Shown: positions 26,019 through 35,552 of the stretch, piece after piece
Layout of the letters: each line of letters opens with the position of its first letter
How positions within the stretch are numbered: position 1 is the stretch's first letter
NCBI GenBank assembly: GCA_001270045.2
Contig: DF970690.1
Span: forward strand, 468,369-532,368
DNA length: 64,000 nucleotides
Direction: 5' to 3'
DNA from: Bacteroidales bacterium 6E
Lineage (GTDB): Bacteria; Bacteroidota; Bacteroidia; Bacteroidales; Prolixibacteraceae
Program-made: the position numbers and the translations under genes
The notes under the pieces: model-generated
What the model was told of the DNA's origin: nothing
What the model saw: only the letters and a program-made list of their open reading frames with translations
The model's database searches: none

Positions 26019-27845
26019 ATGAAGCAGGCATTAAGAAGTAACATTTCAACACAGGGACGACGCATGGCAGGTGCCAGAAGTTTATGGCGGGCCGCCGGCA
26101 TGAAAGAGGAACATTTCGGACGTCCGGTGATTGCCATCGTGAATTCATTCACACAGTTTGTTCCCGGGCACACCCATTTACATGGGGTTGGTCAATATAT
26201 CAAGTCGATCATTGAAAAGCACGGTTGCTACGCGGCCGAGTTTAATACCATAGCCGTTGATGACGGAATTGCCATGGGGCACGATGGAATGTTGTATTCC
26301 CTCCCATCACGTGACGTAATCGCCGACAGTGTCGAATACATGTGTAACGCCCATTCGGTCGATGCCATGGTATGCATCAGTAACTGTGACAAAATAACGC
26401 CGGGCATGCTGATGGCCGCCATGCGTTTAAACATACCTGCGGTATTTGTTTCGGGAGGCCCAATGGAAGCAGGCGAAATCGATGGCAAATTCTATGATTT
26501 GGTTGATGCCATGGTGATGGCTGCCGACCAGGATATTTCGGATGAGCAATTATCCGTTGTGGAGCAGAATGCCTGCCCGACTTGTGGATCATGCAGTGGC
26601 ATGTTTACCGCCAACTCGATGAACTGTTTGGCCGAAGCCATCGGACTTGCCCTTCCCGGAAACGGGACCATTGTTGCCACCCATGCCAACAGGTCGCTGT
26701 TGTTTGAGGAAGCCGCGAACAGGATTGTGCAGGCAACCTACGCCTATTACCGTGACGGTGACGACTCTGTTCTACCACGGAATATTGGGACCAAAACATC
26801 CTTTGAAAATGCGATGAAACTCGACATAGCCATGGGAGGCTCTACCAATACCGTATTGCATTTGCTGGCTATTGCCCATGAAGCGGGTGTTGATTTCACG
26901 ATGACTGACATCGACCGTTTATCGAGAATCACACCCAATCTTTGCAAAGTTGCCCCAAATTCAACTTACCATATCCAGGATGTGAATCGTGCCGGTGGTA
27001 TCCTGGGTATCCTTGCCGAAATGGATCGTGGCGGTCTAATAGACACCAGCGTTTCACGAATTGATGGCCGAACCTTGAAGCAAGCACTTTCAGAATATGA
27101 CATCATGTGTCCGACCGTTACAGAGGATGCCATGCGCAGGTACAAATCAGCTCCGGGAGGTGGACGTAACCTTGTGATGGGTTCACAAAGCAGTGTTTAT
27201 AAAAGTCTGGATACGGACAGATCATCAGGATGTATCCGTGACATGGAACATGCCTATAACAAAGACGGTGGATTGGCAGTACTCTATGGTAACATCGCAG
27301 AAAATGGCTGTATTGTCAAAACTGCCGGAGTGGATCCCTCAGTATTCTCCTTCAGGGGAACAGCCAAGGTGTTCAACTCACAGGATGACGCCGTCAACGG
27401 TATCCTTGGTGATGCAGTCCAACCCGGAAATGTGGTGGTAATCCGTTATGAAGGCCCGAAAGGAGGACCAGGCATGCAGGAAATGCTCTACCCTACCTCC
27501 TATATCAAATCCATGAAACTCGACAAGCAGTGCGCCCTGATAACTGACGGGCGATTTTCAGGCGGAACTTCCGGCTTATCGATCGGGCATATTTCCCCTG
27601 AGGCTGCTGCAGGTGGTGCCATTGGGTTGATCAGGGATGGCGACGTTATCGAAATTGATATCAAGACCCGTAGCATTGAATTAAAGATTACAGCAGAAGA
27701 GCTGGAAAAGAGACGTCGTCAGGAGAACGCCAAAGGGGCCGAAGGATGGCAACCCGGCCCAAGAAAGAGGAGGGTATCAAAAGCCTTGAAAGCTTATGCC
27801 AGCATGGTATCATCAGCCGATATGGGAGCAGTGAGGATTATTTAA
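26019..27845 (+). CDS. ilvD: Dihydroxy-acid dehydratase
   Basis: 608 residues. The enzyme converts dihydroxyisovalerate and dihydroxymethylvalerate to the 2-oxo acids of valine and isoleucine. Iron-sulfur cluster cysteines are seen in [10 protein letters not shown] and [17 protein letters not shown], and other signatures are [32 protein letters not shown] and [21 protein letters not shown]. The length matches the E. coli type rather than the shorter Bacillus type. First gene of the operon, 19 nt after the attenuator T-tract and thus directly under its control. Confidence 0.97.
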   Translation: MKQALRSNISTQGRRMAGARSLWRAAGMKEEHFGRPVIAIVNSFTQFVPGHTHLHGVGQYIKSIIEKHGCYAAEFNTIAVDDGIAMGHDGMLYSLPSRDVIADSVEYMCNAHSVDAMVCISNCDKITPGMLMAAMRLNIPAVFVSGGPMEAGEIDGKFYDLVDAMVMAADQDISDEQLSVVEQNACPTCGSCSGMFTANSMNCLAEAIGLALPGNGTIVATHANRSLLFEEAANRIVQATYAYYRDGDDSVLPRNIGTKTSFENAMKLDIAMGGSTNTVLHLLAIAHEAGVDFTMTDIDRLSRITPNLCKVAPNSTYHIQDVNRAGGILGILAEMDRGGLIDTSVSRIDGRTLKQALSEYDIMCPTVTEDAMRRYKSAPGGGRNLVMGSQSSVYKSLDTDRSSGCIRDMEHAYNKDGGLAVLYGNIAENGCIVKTAGVDPSVFSFRGTAKVFNSQDDAVNGILGDAVQPGNVVVIRYEGPKGGPGMQEMLYPTSYIKSMKLDKQCALITDGRFSGGTSGLSIGHISPEAAAGGAIGLIRDGDVIEIDIKTRSIELKITAEELEKRRRQENAKGAEGWQPGPRKRRVSKALKAYASMVSSADMGAVRII

Positions 27846-27915
27846 GGCTATGCAATTTGCGCCACGAGATGAAAAATGAATTAAAACACAGATAGGAATA
27901 TAAAAATCTTGAAAT

Positions 27916-29619
27916 ATGAATAAGGAACCAATGAAAGTTACAGGATCAGAGGCAGTGATTCTCTCCCTGTTGGAAGAAGGCGTTGAGATTATTTTTGGAT
28001 ACCCGGGAGGTGCCATCATGCCCATTTATGATGCGCTGTATGACTATGACAAAAAGATTACGCACATTCTGACCCGACATGAGCAAGGAGCCGCCCATGC
28101 GGCTGAAGGATATGCCAAGATTACCGGCAAGGCGGGTGTTTGCTTCGCGACCTCAGGTCCGGGAGCCACTAACCTGATCACGGGGATTGCCGATGCCATG
28201 ATTGACTCCATTCCCATGGTATGTATCACCGGACAGGTGGCTTCTCCCCTTTTGGGAACCGATGCCTTTCAGGAATCCGATGTTCTAGGTATTTCCATGC
28301 CTGTTACCAAATGGAATTACCAGATTACCACTCCGGAAGAAATTCCAGATGCCATTGCACAGGCCTTTTTCATCGCCCAATCGGGCAGACCGGGGCCCGT
28401 ATTGCTCGACATTACCAAAGATGCCCAATTTGGGGAACTCGAGTTCAGTTACAAAAAATGCAAAAAGATCAGAAGCTATGTTCCCGAGACACCTGTCGAT
28501 CCCTTTAAAGTCAAGGCGGCTGCCGAACTGATAGACAATGCCAAAAAGCCTATGCTTTTATTTGGACAGGGCGTTATCATTTCGAAGGCAGAAGAAGAAT
28601 TGAAGGCATTTATCGAAAAAACGGGCATACCGGCAGCATGGACCCTACTCGGCCTTTCGGCGCTTCCCACCGAACACCCATTGAATGTAGGGATGCTGGG
28701 AATGCACGGCAACTATGGACCTAACGTAAAAACCAACGAAGCTGACCTGATCATTGCCGTGGGAATGAGGTTTGACGATCGGGTCACAGGAAAAGTATCG
28801 GCTTATGCCCGTGATGCCAAGATCGTACACCTTGACATTGACCATGCCGAGATCAACAAAATAATCAAAGCTGACGTAGCCGTCCTGGGTGATGCCAAAA
28901 AGTCGTTAAAGATGCTCACTGACAATTGCAAAAAGAATGAGCACAAAAAATGGTTGTCTGAGTTCAATAAAGCTTACGACACGGAATTCGAAAAAGTGAT
29001 CGACAAAGACCTGCATCCTACAAAGGAGGGACTTACCATGGGCGAGGTGATTTCGAAAGTTTCGGAAGCAACCAACCATGAAGCCATTCTGGTTACCGAT
29101 GTCGGACAACACCAAATGGTTGCCGCACGATACTTCAAATTCAAACACTCCAGAAGTCTGGTTACCTCGGGAGGCCTTGGCACCATGGGTTACGGCTTGC
29201 CGGCCAGCATGGGAGCCCAGCTTGCCGCCCCTGACAGGACTGTTGTCGCGGTGATTGGTGATGGAGGGTTCCAGATGACTATCCAGGAACTCGGCACTAT
29301 CGCACAAAATAAACTCCCTGTCAAGATAGTTCTTCTAAATAACAATTTCCTTGGAATGGTTCGTCAGTGGCAACAGCTCTTTTTCGAGAAGAGATATTCG
29401 TTTACAGAACTTATAAATCCTGATTTCCTGATGATTACCAAAGGCTTCGGCATTAACGGACAAAAAGTGACATCACGCGAAAATCTGGATGCAGCCGTAA
29501 AAGAGATGATGGATCATGACGGCCCATACCTGCTTGAAGTGGTGGTTGAGAAAGAAGACAATGTATTCCCCATGGTACCATCAGGGGCATCCGTATCCCA
29601 TATCCTTCTGGAACCATGA
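27916..29619 (+). CDS. ilvB: Acetolactate synthase large (catalytic) subunit
   Basis: 567 residues. It condenses two pyruvates, or pyruvate with 2-oxobutyrate, in the first shared step of Val/Leu/Ile synthesis. The ThDP activation glutamate lies in HILTRHEQGAAHAAEGYA. Other signatures are VCFATSGPGATNLITGIADA, DVGQHQMVAARYF and the ThDP-Mg motif GDGGFQMTIQELGTIAQ followed by LNNNFLGMVRQWQQLFF. The second gene of the operon, 70 nt after ilvD and followed by its regulatory subunit. Confidence 0.97.
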   Translation: MNKEPMKVTGSEAVILSLLEEGVEIIFGYPGGAIMPIYDALYDYDKKITHILTRHEQGAAHAAEGYAKITGKAGVCFATSGPGATNLITGIADAMIDSIPMVCITGQVASPLLGTDAFQESDVLGISMPVTKWNYQITTPEEIPDAIAQAFFIAQSGRPGPVLLDITKDAQFGELEFSYKKCKKIRSYVPETPVDPFKVKAAAELIDNAKKPMLLFGQGVIISKAEEELKAFIEKTGIPAAWTLLGLSALPTEHPLNVGMLGMHGNYGPNVKTNEADLIIAVGMRFDDRVTGKVSAYARDAKIVHLDIDHAEINKIIKADVAVLGDAKKSLKMLTDNCKKNEHKKWLSEFNKAYDTEFEKVIDKDLHPTKEGLTMGEVISKVSEATNHEAILVTDVGQHQMVAARYFKFKHSRSLVTSGGLGTMGYGLPASMGAQLAAPDRTVVAVIGDGGFQMTIQELGTIAQNKLPVKIVLLNNNFLGMVRQWQQLFFEKRYSFTELINPDFLMITKGFGINGQKVTSRENLDAAVKEMMDHDGPYLLEVVVEKEDNVFPMVPSGASVSHILLEP

Positions 29620-29697
29620 TCAACCAAGGCTAGTTTCAATATTTATATCAACACAGACTCTGGTTCAAAAGAGTCTGACCATTAAAAAAATATCAAG

Positions 29698-30240
29698 ATG
29701 AAACAGGAATTTAATATAACCGTTTTTTCAGAGAACCATATCGGCTTACTCGCCCGCATCACCATCGTTTTCACGAGACGGAAGATCAATATCGAAAGCC
29801 TGACCGTTTCAGAATCAGCCATCTCTGGAGTATACAAATTCACGATCGTGATCAAGACCACTGAAGACCAGGTCAAGAAAGTCGTTTCACAGATCGAGAA
29901 AATCGTGGATGTCCTGAAAGCCTTCTACCATACAAACCAGGAGCTGATTTACCAGGAGATTGCCCTGTATAAGGTTCCTACAGATGCATTGTACGACAGC
30001 GACCAGATCGAGAACATCGTCAGAAACTCAGGAGCACGTATCCTTGAAATCACAAGGGAATTCACCGTGATTGAAAAGACCGGACACAAAGAAGAAACAC
30101 AGGCACTTTTTGAACAACTGAACCAGTTTAAGGTTATGCAATTCATCCGGTCAGGAAGGGTAGCACTCACGAGGGATCCCATTGAAAGACTCTCGGAATT
30201 CCTGAAAGAAAGAGATGCATTTTTAAACAGCATGGATTGA
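29698..30240 (+). CDS. ilvN: Acetolactate synthase small (regulatory) subunit
   Basis: 180 residues. An N-terminal ACT domain (FNITVFSENHIGLLARITIVFTRRKINIESLTVS, residues about 4-75, here quoted in two parts by meaning: the start and the RRKINIES core) binds valine for feedback inhibition. The C-terminal half (ALYKVPTDAL, ARILEITREFTVIEKTG) is typical of the small-subunit C-domain. It is longer than E. coli IlvN (96) and similar to IlvH (163), so ilvH would be an equally valid name. Partner of the preceding gene. Confidence 0.93.
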   Translation: MKQEFNITVFSENHIGLLARITIVFTRRKINIESLTVSESAISGVYKFTIVIKTTEDQVKKVVSQIEKIVDVLKAFYHTNQELIYQEIALYKVPTDALYDSDQIENIVRNSGARILEITREFTVIEKTGHKEETQALFEQLNQFKVMQFIRSGRVALTRDPIERLSEFLKERDAFLNSMD

Positions 30241-30313
30241 TTCTTCCGGAAATAAACTTAACTTTATAAGTATATTAAGTATCAAATTATCAAATCATTA
30301 AATAAATTATACA

Positions 30314-31357
30314 ATGGCAAAAATCAATTTTGGAGGAGTACAGGAAGAAGTGGTGCTCAGGGAAGAATTCCCTATTGAAAAGGCTAGAGAAGTTTTAAAA
30401 GACGAGGTGATCGCCATTATAGGATATGGTGTGCAAGGTCCCGGACAAAGCCTTAACCTTCGCGACAATGGATTCAATGTCATCATTGGGCAAAGGAAAG
30501 ATTCCAAGACTTGGGACAAGGCTCTAAACGATGGATGGGTCCCCGGTGAAACCCTTTTCGAAATTGAGGAAGCTTGCCAAAAAGCCACCATCATTCAATA
30601 TCTTCTTTCAGATGCTGCCCAGATTGCCATGTGGCCGGTAGTAAAAAAGCACCTGACCGCAGGAAAGGCACTCTATTTTTCCCATGGATTCGGAATTACC
30701 TATAAAGAAAGGACTGGAATCGTACCACCAACTGATGTTGACGTTATCCTCATCGCACCCAAAGGTTCGGGAACCAGCCTTCGCAGACTGTTCTTACAGG
30801 GCGCAGGACTGAATTCAAGCTATGCGATTTTTCAGGATGCCACAGGTAAAGCCCGTGAAAGAGTCATCGCCCTCGGAATTGGCGTTGGTTCTGGTTATCT
30901 TTTCCAGACCACCTTCAAAAATGAGGTATATTCTGATCTCACAGGCGAAAGGGGTACACTTATGGGAGCCATCCAGGGTATTTTTGCGGCACAGTATGAA
31001 ACCCTGCGCCAAAACGGCCACTCTCCTTCCGAAGCTTTCAACGAGACCGTTGAAGAGCTCACCCAGAGCCTTATGCCATTGGTTGCCGAGAACGGTATGG
31101 ACTGGATGTATGCCAATTGCTCGACCACGGCACAGCGGGGAGCCCTCGACTGGTGGAAAAAATTCAGGGATGCCACCAAGCCTGTTTTCGAGGAACTCTA
31201 CAGTGAGGTTGCAAAAGGCAATGAAGCACAACGAAGCATTGACACAAACAGTAAACCCGATTACAGGGTAGGGCTGGACGCCGAACTCAAAGAACTCCGT
31301 GATTCGGAAATGTGGCAGGCAGGTGCAGCTGTACGTAAGCTCCGCCCAGGAAAATAG
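30314..31357 (+). CDS. ilvC: Ketol-acid reductoisomerase, fungal-like variant
   Basis: 347 residues. It reduces and isomerises acetolactate to dihydroxyisovalerate with NADPH. The Rossmann motif reads IGYGVQGPGQSLNLRDNG. Several stretches resemble yeast mitochondrial Ilv5 more than E. coli or Bacillus IlvC: LYFSHGFGITYKE, VILIAPKGSGTSLRRLF, NGHSPSEAFNETVEE and DWMYANCSTTAQRGALDWW. The Mg-binding acidic residues fall in the SDLTGERGTLMG and ETVEELTQS helices. Last gene of the first transcription unit; a terminator follows about 80 nt later. Confidence 0.96.
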   Translation: MAKINFGGVQEEVVLREEFPIEKAREVLKDEVIAIIGYGVQGPGQSLNLRDNGFNVIIGQRKDSKTWDKALNDGWVPGETLFEIEEACQKATIIQYLLSDAAQIAMWPVVKKHLTAGKALYFSHGFGITYKERTGIVPPTDVDVILIAPKGSGTSLRRLFLQGAGLNSSYAIFQDATGKARERVIALGIGVGSGYLFQTTFKNEVYSDLTGERGTLMGAIQGIFAAQYETLRQNGHSPSEAFNETVEELTQSLMPLVAENGMDWMYANCSTTAQRGALDWWKKFRDATKPVFEELYSEVAKGNEAQRSIDTNSKPDYRVGLDAELKELRDSEMWQAGAAVRKLRPGK

Positions 31358-31434
31358 ACATGTTTAAGAATCCGGTTAGGTGAACTCTCTAATTCGCATG
31401 AAGAAATGAGAATTCATTTATCCGTCAATTAAAA

Positions 31435-31468
31435 TAAAAGGGTAAAATATTCAAAATTTACCCTTTTA
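31435..31468 (+). terminator. Terminator after ilvC
   Basis: A perfect 12-bp stem (TAAAAGGGTAAA / TTTACCCTTTTA) has a 10-nt loop, followed by TCTTTAT. The tail is a weak T-tract. It separates the ilv unit from the leu leader 160 nt downstream, suggesting at least partly separate transcription. Confidence 0.65.
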
Positions 31469-31625
31469 TCTTTATAGTACCCCACACACGGTATCTAAAA
31501 TGATTATAAAGTGTCAACTTATGAGTCATGATCGTATTTTACGTTAATATTTACACAAAAGACAGCCCTTTTTCTTTTAATTAAAAATTTTATTGTCATA
31601 TTTGCATCAAAGTGTAAGTTTAATC

Positions 31626-31691
31626 ATGAATTCCGTAAACAATATTTCCCTTCTCGGTATTATTATTCTAATCCTTTGGATAAAGAACTGA
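31626..31691 (+). CDS. leuL: leu operon leader peptide
   Basis: A 21-codon ORF from ATG 31626 to TGA 31689-31691. Residues 7-19 read ISLLGIIILILWI, with four Leu codons and six Ile codons. It sits 95 nt upstream of leuA, right before an attenuator built like the ilv one. The content suggests sensing of leucyl- and isoleucyl-tRNA charging. A poor promoter candidate, CATATTTG at 31597-31604, differs by one base from the -7 consensus. Symbol by analogy with E. coli leuL. Confidence 0.8.
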   Translation: MNSVNNISLLGIIILILWIKN

Positions 31692-31760
31692 GAATGGTAT
31701 ATGGGTACAAAAAATGAAGGATAAAGAAGGCCATTCTCAGAGAAAGAGGATGGCTTTTTT
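31688..31760 (+). terminator. leu attenuator (antiterminator plus terminator)
   Basis: The terminator is GCCATTCTC (31730-31738), a 7-nt loop, GAGGATGGC (31746-31754, one G-U pair) and six Ts. The antiterminator pairs CTGAGAATGG (31688-31697, including the leader stop codon) with CCATTCTCAG (31731-31740), a perfect 10-bp duplex. The gap between the antiterminator arms is 33 nt, against 32 nt in the ilv attenuator. The two share this design although most of the bases differ. Confidence 0.82.
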
Positions 31761-31786
31761 AATAGCAAAAAATCAATATAAACGAT

Positions 31787-33289
31787 ATGAGCGACAAATT
31801 GTACATTTTTGACACAACACTGCGAGACGGAGAACAAGTCCCGGGTTGTCAGTTGAACACCATTGAAAAGATTGAAGTAGCCAAAGCTTTGGAAGAATTG
31901 GGCGTCGACATTATTGAAGCCGGTTTCCCGATCTCCAGTCCGGGTGATTTTGAATCGGTAGTCGAGATTTCAAAAGCGGTCACCTGGCCGACCATATGCG
32001 CACTGACCAGAGCCGTCCAAAAAGACATTGACGTGGCTGCCGAAGCCCTCAAATATGCAAAACGAGGCAGGATTCACACCGGAATCGGAACCTCTTTCTT
32101 CCATATTCATTACAAACTGAACTCAACCCCTGAAGCCATTATTGAGCGGGCAGTTGAAGCCGTAAAATATGCAAAAAAATATGTGGAAGACGTTGAGTTC
32201 TATGCCGAGGATGCCGGCAGGACAGATAACGTATATCTGGCAAAGGTGATTGAGGCAGTCATCAAGGCTGGCGCAACGGTCGTCAATATTCCCGACACGA
32301 CAGGGTACACCCTCCCGTTTGAATTCGGCGAAAAGATCCGATTCCTGAAAGAGAACGTCAAAGGAATTGACAATGTGATCATTGCAACACATTGCCACAA
32401 TGACCTGGGCATGGCTACAGCAAACACGATTGCCGGGATCATGAACGGTGCCCGACAAGCGGAAGTGACCATCAACGGAATTGGTGAAAGGGCAGGGAAC
32501 ACTTCCCTCGAAGAGGTGGTTATGATCCTGAAAAGCCGTTACCAAATCCTTGGGATCGACACCAACATCAACACACAGAACATATATCGGACCAGTCGTC
32601 TGGTTTCCAATCTGATGAATATGCCGGTCCAGCCCAACAAAGCAATCGTGGGTCGCAACGCATTTGCCCATTCATCAGGTATCCATCAGGATGGTGTATT
32701 GAAAAACCGCGAGAATTATGAAATCATGGATCCCAAGGATGTAGGGATCAACGAGTCATCCATACTTCTGACGGCACGCAGTGGTCGCGCTGCATTGAAT
32801 CACAGGCTTGAACTTCTTGGTTTCAATCTTGACAAAGAAAAACTCGACAAGGTTTATGACGAGTTCCTGAAACTTGCCGACAAGAAAAAGGAAATCCGTG
32901 ATGACGATATCGCTTTGCTTGTTGGGGATGCTACACGTCAGGAACGAAGAATCAAACTCGACTTCCTGCAGGTGGTTACAGGCAAAAACCTGATTCCCAT
33001 GGCGACAGTAAGAATTGATATTGCCGGAGAAAAATTTGATGCAACCGCATCGGGTAACGGACCGGTTGATGCCGCCATCAAGGCAGTCAAACAAATCATT
33101 CACAGGCAGGTAACCCTCGATGAGTTCCTGATACAGGCCATTACCCGGGGTAGTGACGATGTTGGGAAAGTTCACATGCAGGTTGATTATGAAGGCAACA
33201 TTTTCCATGGATTTGGTGCACACACCGATATCATAACGGCATCGGTGGAAGCATTCCTCGACGCCATCAATAAATTACCTGTTAAATAA
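31787..33289 (+). CDS. leuA: 2-isopropylmalate synthase
   Basis: 500 residues. It condenses acetyl-CoA with 2-oxoisovalerate, the first committed step to leucine. The HMGL-like catalytic domain has [17 protein letters not shown], the metal ligands in [13 protein letters not shown] and the loop [14 protein letters not shown]. The C-terminal region (about residues 390-500; [28 protein letters not shown], cited as start and end TVRIDIAG and [10 protein letters not shown]) is the LeuA allosteric domain that binds leucine. First gene after the leu attenuator. Confidence 0.95.
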   Translation: MSDKLYIFDTTLRDGEQVPGCQLNTIEKIEVAKALEELGVDIIEAGFPISSPGDFESVVEISKAVTWPTICALTRAVQKDIDVAAEALKYAKRGRIHTGIGTSFFHIHYKLNSTPEAIIERAVEAVKYAKKYVEDVEFYAEDAGRTDNVYLAKVIEAVIKAGATVVNIPDTTGYTLPFEFGEKIRFLKENVKGIDNVIIATHCHNDLGMATANTIAGIMNGARQAEVTINGIGERAGNTSLEEVVMILKSRYQILGIDTNINTQNIYRTSRLVSNLMNMPVQPNKAIVGRNAFAHSSGIHQDGVLKNRENYEIMDPKDVGINESSILLTARSGRAALNHRLELLGFNLDKEKLDKVYDEFLKLADKKKEIRDDDIALLVGDATRQERRIKLDFLQVVTGKNLIPMATVRIDIAGEKFDATASGNGPVDAAIKAVKQIIHRQVTLDEFLIQAITRGSDDVGKVHMQVDYEGNIFHGFGAHTDIITASVEAFLDAINKLPVK

Positions 33290-33399
33290 CAACATATCAA
33301 TACATTAGAATTAAATTTATTAAAAAATCCAAAAAAATATCCGACGTTAAGGATCCTTGATTACCTGAGCGTTTGGAATCAACAGTAAATGAAATTTTT

Positions 33400-34806
33400 A
33401 TGGCAGCAAAAACGCTTTTTGACAAAATTTGGGACAGCCATGTCGTGCGGCAAGTTGAGGGAGGTCCTGATGTATTATATATCGACCGGCATCTGGTACA
33501 TGAAGTGACCAGCCCGGTTGCATTTCTTGGTTTGGAAAATCGGGGACTGAAAGTATTCAGGCCCCAAAATACAATTGCAACACCCGACCACAACGTTCCC
33601 ACCATCGACCAGCATTTGGCCATTCAGGAAGACCTGTCGAGACATCAGGTCGACATGCTTACCAAAAACTGCGGGAAACATGGTATTCAACTGTGTGGGC
33701 TCAACCATCCCTGGCACGGGATTGTTCACGTAATTGGACCTGAACTGGGGATTACCCAACCCGGCAGGACTATCGTATGCGGCGACAGCCACACAAGTAC
33801 CCATGGTGCCTTTGGTGCGGTCGCATTTGGCATTGGAACCTCTGAAGTTGAAATGGTTCTGGCCAGTCAGTGTATCCTGCAACCCAAACCCAAACGGATG
33901 AGAATCACCGTCGACGGTCAATTAAAAAAAGGAGTGACAGCAAAAGACATTGCCTTATATATCATTAGCCAAATCACGACCAGTGGAGGAACTGGCCATT
34001 TCATAGAATATGCAGGCGAAGCCATCAGAAGCCTTACCATGGAAGGCCGCATGACCCTTTGCAACATGAGTATTGAGAGTGGTGCCAGGGGAGGATTGAT
34101 CGCCCCGGACGAAACCACCTTTGAATACATCAAGGGACGAGAGTTCGCTCCGAAAGGAGTGGAATGGGATAAGGCACTTGCCTATTGGAAAAGCCTCCCC
34201 ACTGATGAGAATGCCGTTTTTGATACGGAATTCAGATTCGACGCTGCAGATATCGAACCGATGATTACCTATGGTACCAATCCGGGTATGGGAACCGGCG
34301 TCACCCAAGCAATCCCAACCGGGGAAGAACTTTCTGGCTCAGACTTGCTGACCTTCCAGAAATCACTCGACTACATGGGCTACAAACCAGGCGAAAAAAT
34401 GCTGGGCAAGCCGATCGACTTTGTTTTCGTGGGCAGCTGTACCAACGGACGTATTGAAGACCTTCGTGCCTTTGCGGCATTTGTCAAGGGAAAGAAAAAA
34501 GCGGATAATGTCACCGCCTGGATTGTACCGGGATCCAAACAAGTTGAAAGGGCTGCCCAAGAGGAAGGCCTGGTCGATATACTGACAGAGGCCGGATTTA
34601 AATTCAGGCAACCCGGTTGCTCAGCTTGTTTGGCAATGAACGACGATAAGATTCCTGAAGGAAAGTATGCCGTCTCAACTTCAAACCGAAACTTTGAAGG
34701 ACGACAGGGACCCGGAGCACGGACCCTTTTGGCCAGCCCGCTGACCGCCGCTGCCGCAGCCATTACCGGTGTGGTTACCGATCCTCGTGAATTATTGGAT
34801 GCATGA
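33400..34806 (+). CDS. leuC: 3-isopropylmalate dehydratase large subunit
   Basis: 468 residues from ATG 33400 ([16 protein letters not shown]); a TTG-initiated extension of 9 codons is unlikely. It isomerises 2- to 3-isopropylmalate with LeuD. The aconitase-fold [4Fe-4S] ligands are visible in [12 protein letters not shown] and [13 protein letters not shown], with [21 protein letters not shown] near residue 130. Length matches E. coli LeuC (466). It follows leuA by 110 nt and precedes leuD by about 150 nt. Confidence 0.96.
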   Translation: MAAKTLFDKIWDSHVVRQVEGGPDVLYIDRHLVHEVTSPVAFLGLENRGLKVFRPQNTIATPDHNVPTIDQHLAIQEDLSRHQVDMLTKNCGKHGIQLCGLNHPWHGIVHVIGPELGITQPGRTIVCGDSHTSTHGAFGAVAFGIGTSEVEMVLASQCILQPKPKRMRITVDGQLKKGVTAKDIALYIISQITTSGGTGHFIEYAGEAIRSLTMEGRMTLCNMSIESGARGGLIAPDETTFEYIKGREFAPKGVEWDKALAYWKSLPTDENAVFDTEFRFDAADIEPMITYGTNPGMGTGVTQAIPTGEELSGSDLLTFQKSLDYMGYKPGEKMLGKPIDFVFVGSCTNGRIEDLRAFAAFVKGKKKADNVTAWIVPGSKQVERAAQEEGLVDILTEAGFKFRQPGCSACLAMNDDKIPEGKYAVSTSNRNFEGRQGPGARTLLASPLTAAAAAITGVVTDPRELLDA

Positions 34807-34958
34807 CAGGATTGTGCCTGACATGGCCTTAATTGAAAGCGAATGTCAAAATGCAAAATGAAAGAGATTACACCTCACAGATATTAATTATATGCATGCA
34901 TAAATCCCAAAATTTCAATCTATGGATCCTTGCATGATGAATGATAAAAAACAGAAAA

Positions 34959-35552
34959 ATGGCATACGATAAATTTTCAACACTGATATCAACGGCAATT
35001 CCACTGCCTGTCGAAAATGTGGACACTGACCAGATCATTCCGGCCCGCTTTTTAAAAGCGGTTGAACGTAAAGGATTTGGAGACAACCTGTTCAGGGATT
35101 GGCGCTACGACAGGCAAAACCAGCCTAAACCCGATTTCGTGCTTAATGATCCTACCTATACCGGTAAAATGCTCATTGCAGGCAAGAATTTCGGGAGTGG
35201 CTCAAGCCGCGAGCATGCAGCCTGGGCACTCTATGATTTTGGTTTCCGGGTGGTGGTCAGCAGCTTTTTTGCCGATATCTTCAAAAACAATGCACTGAAC
35301 AACGGTTTGCTTCCAGTGGTGGTCACACCCGGATTCTTACAGAAATTGCTCGACACTGTTGAGCAAAATCCAAAAGCTGAGTTCAAAGTTGACCTGGAAA
35401 GCCAAAGCATAGTCAACCTCACGACCGGTGAATCAGAGAATTTCGAAATCAATCCCTATAAAAAGCATTGCCTTATCAACGGATTGGATGACATCGACTA
35501 TCTGGTAAGCCTTAAAGATGACATAACAGAATTTGAAAAATCACGATTATGA
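34959..35552 (+). CDS. leuD: 3-isopropylmalate dehydratase small subunit
   Basis: 197 residues from ATG 34959 ([17 protein letters not shown]); an ATG six codons upstream is possible. The swivelling domain has [15 protein letters not shown] and [17 protein letters not shown], which bind the substrate carboxylates. The stop codon overlaps the next gene by 4 nt. Partner of LeuC. Confidence 0.95.
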   Translation: MAYDKFSTLISTAIPLPVENVDTDQIIPARFLKAVERKGFGDNLFRDWRYDRQNQPKPDFVLNDPTYTGKMLIAGKNFGSGSSREHAAWALYDFGFRVVVSSFFADIFKNNALNNGLLPVVVTPGFLQKLLDTVEQNPKAEFKVDLESQSIVNLTTGESENFEINPYKKHCLINGLDDIDYLVSLKDDITEFEKSRL

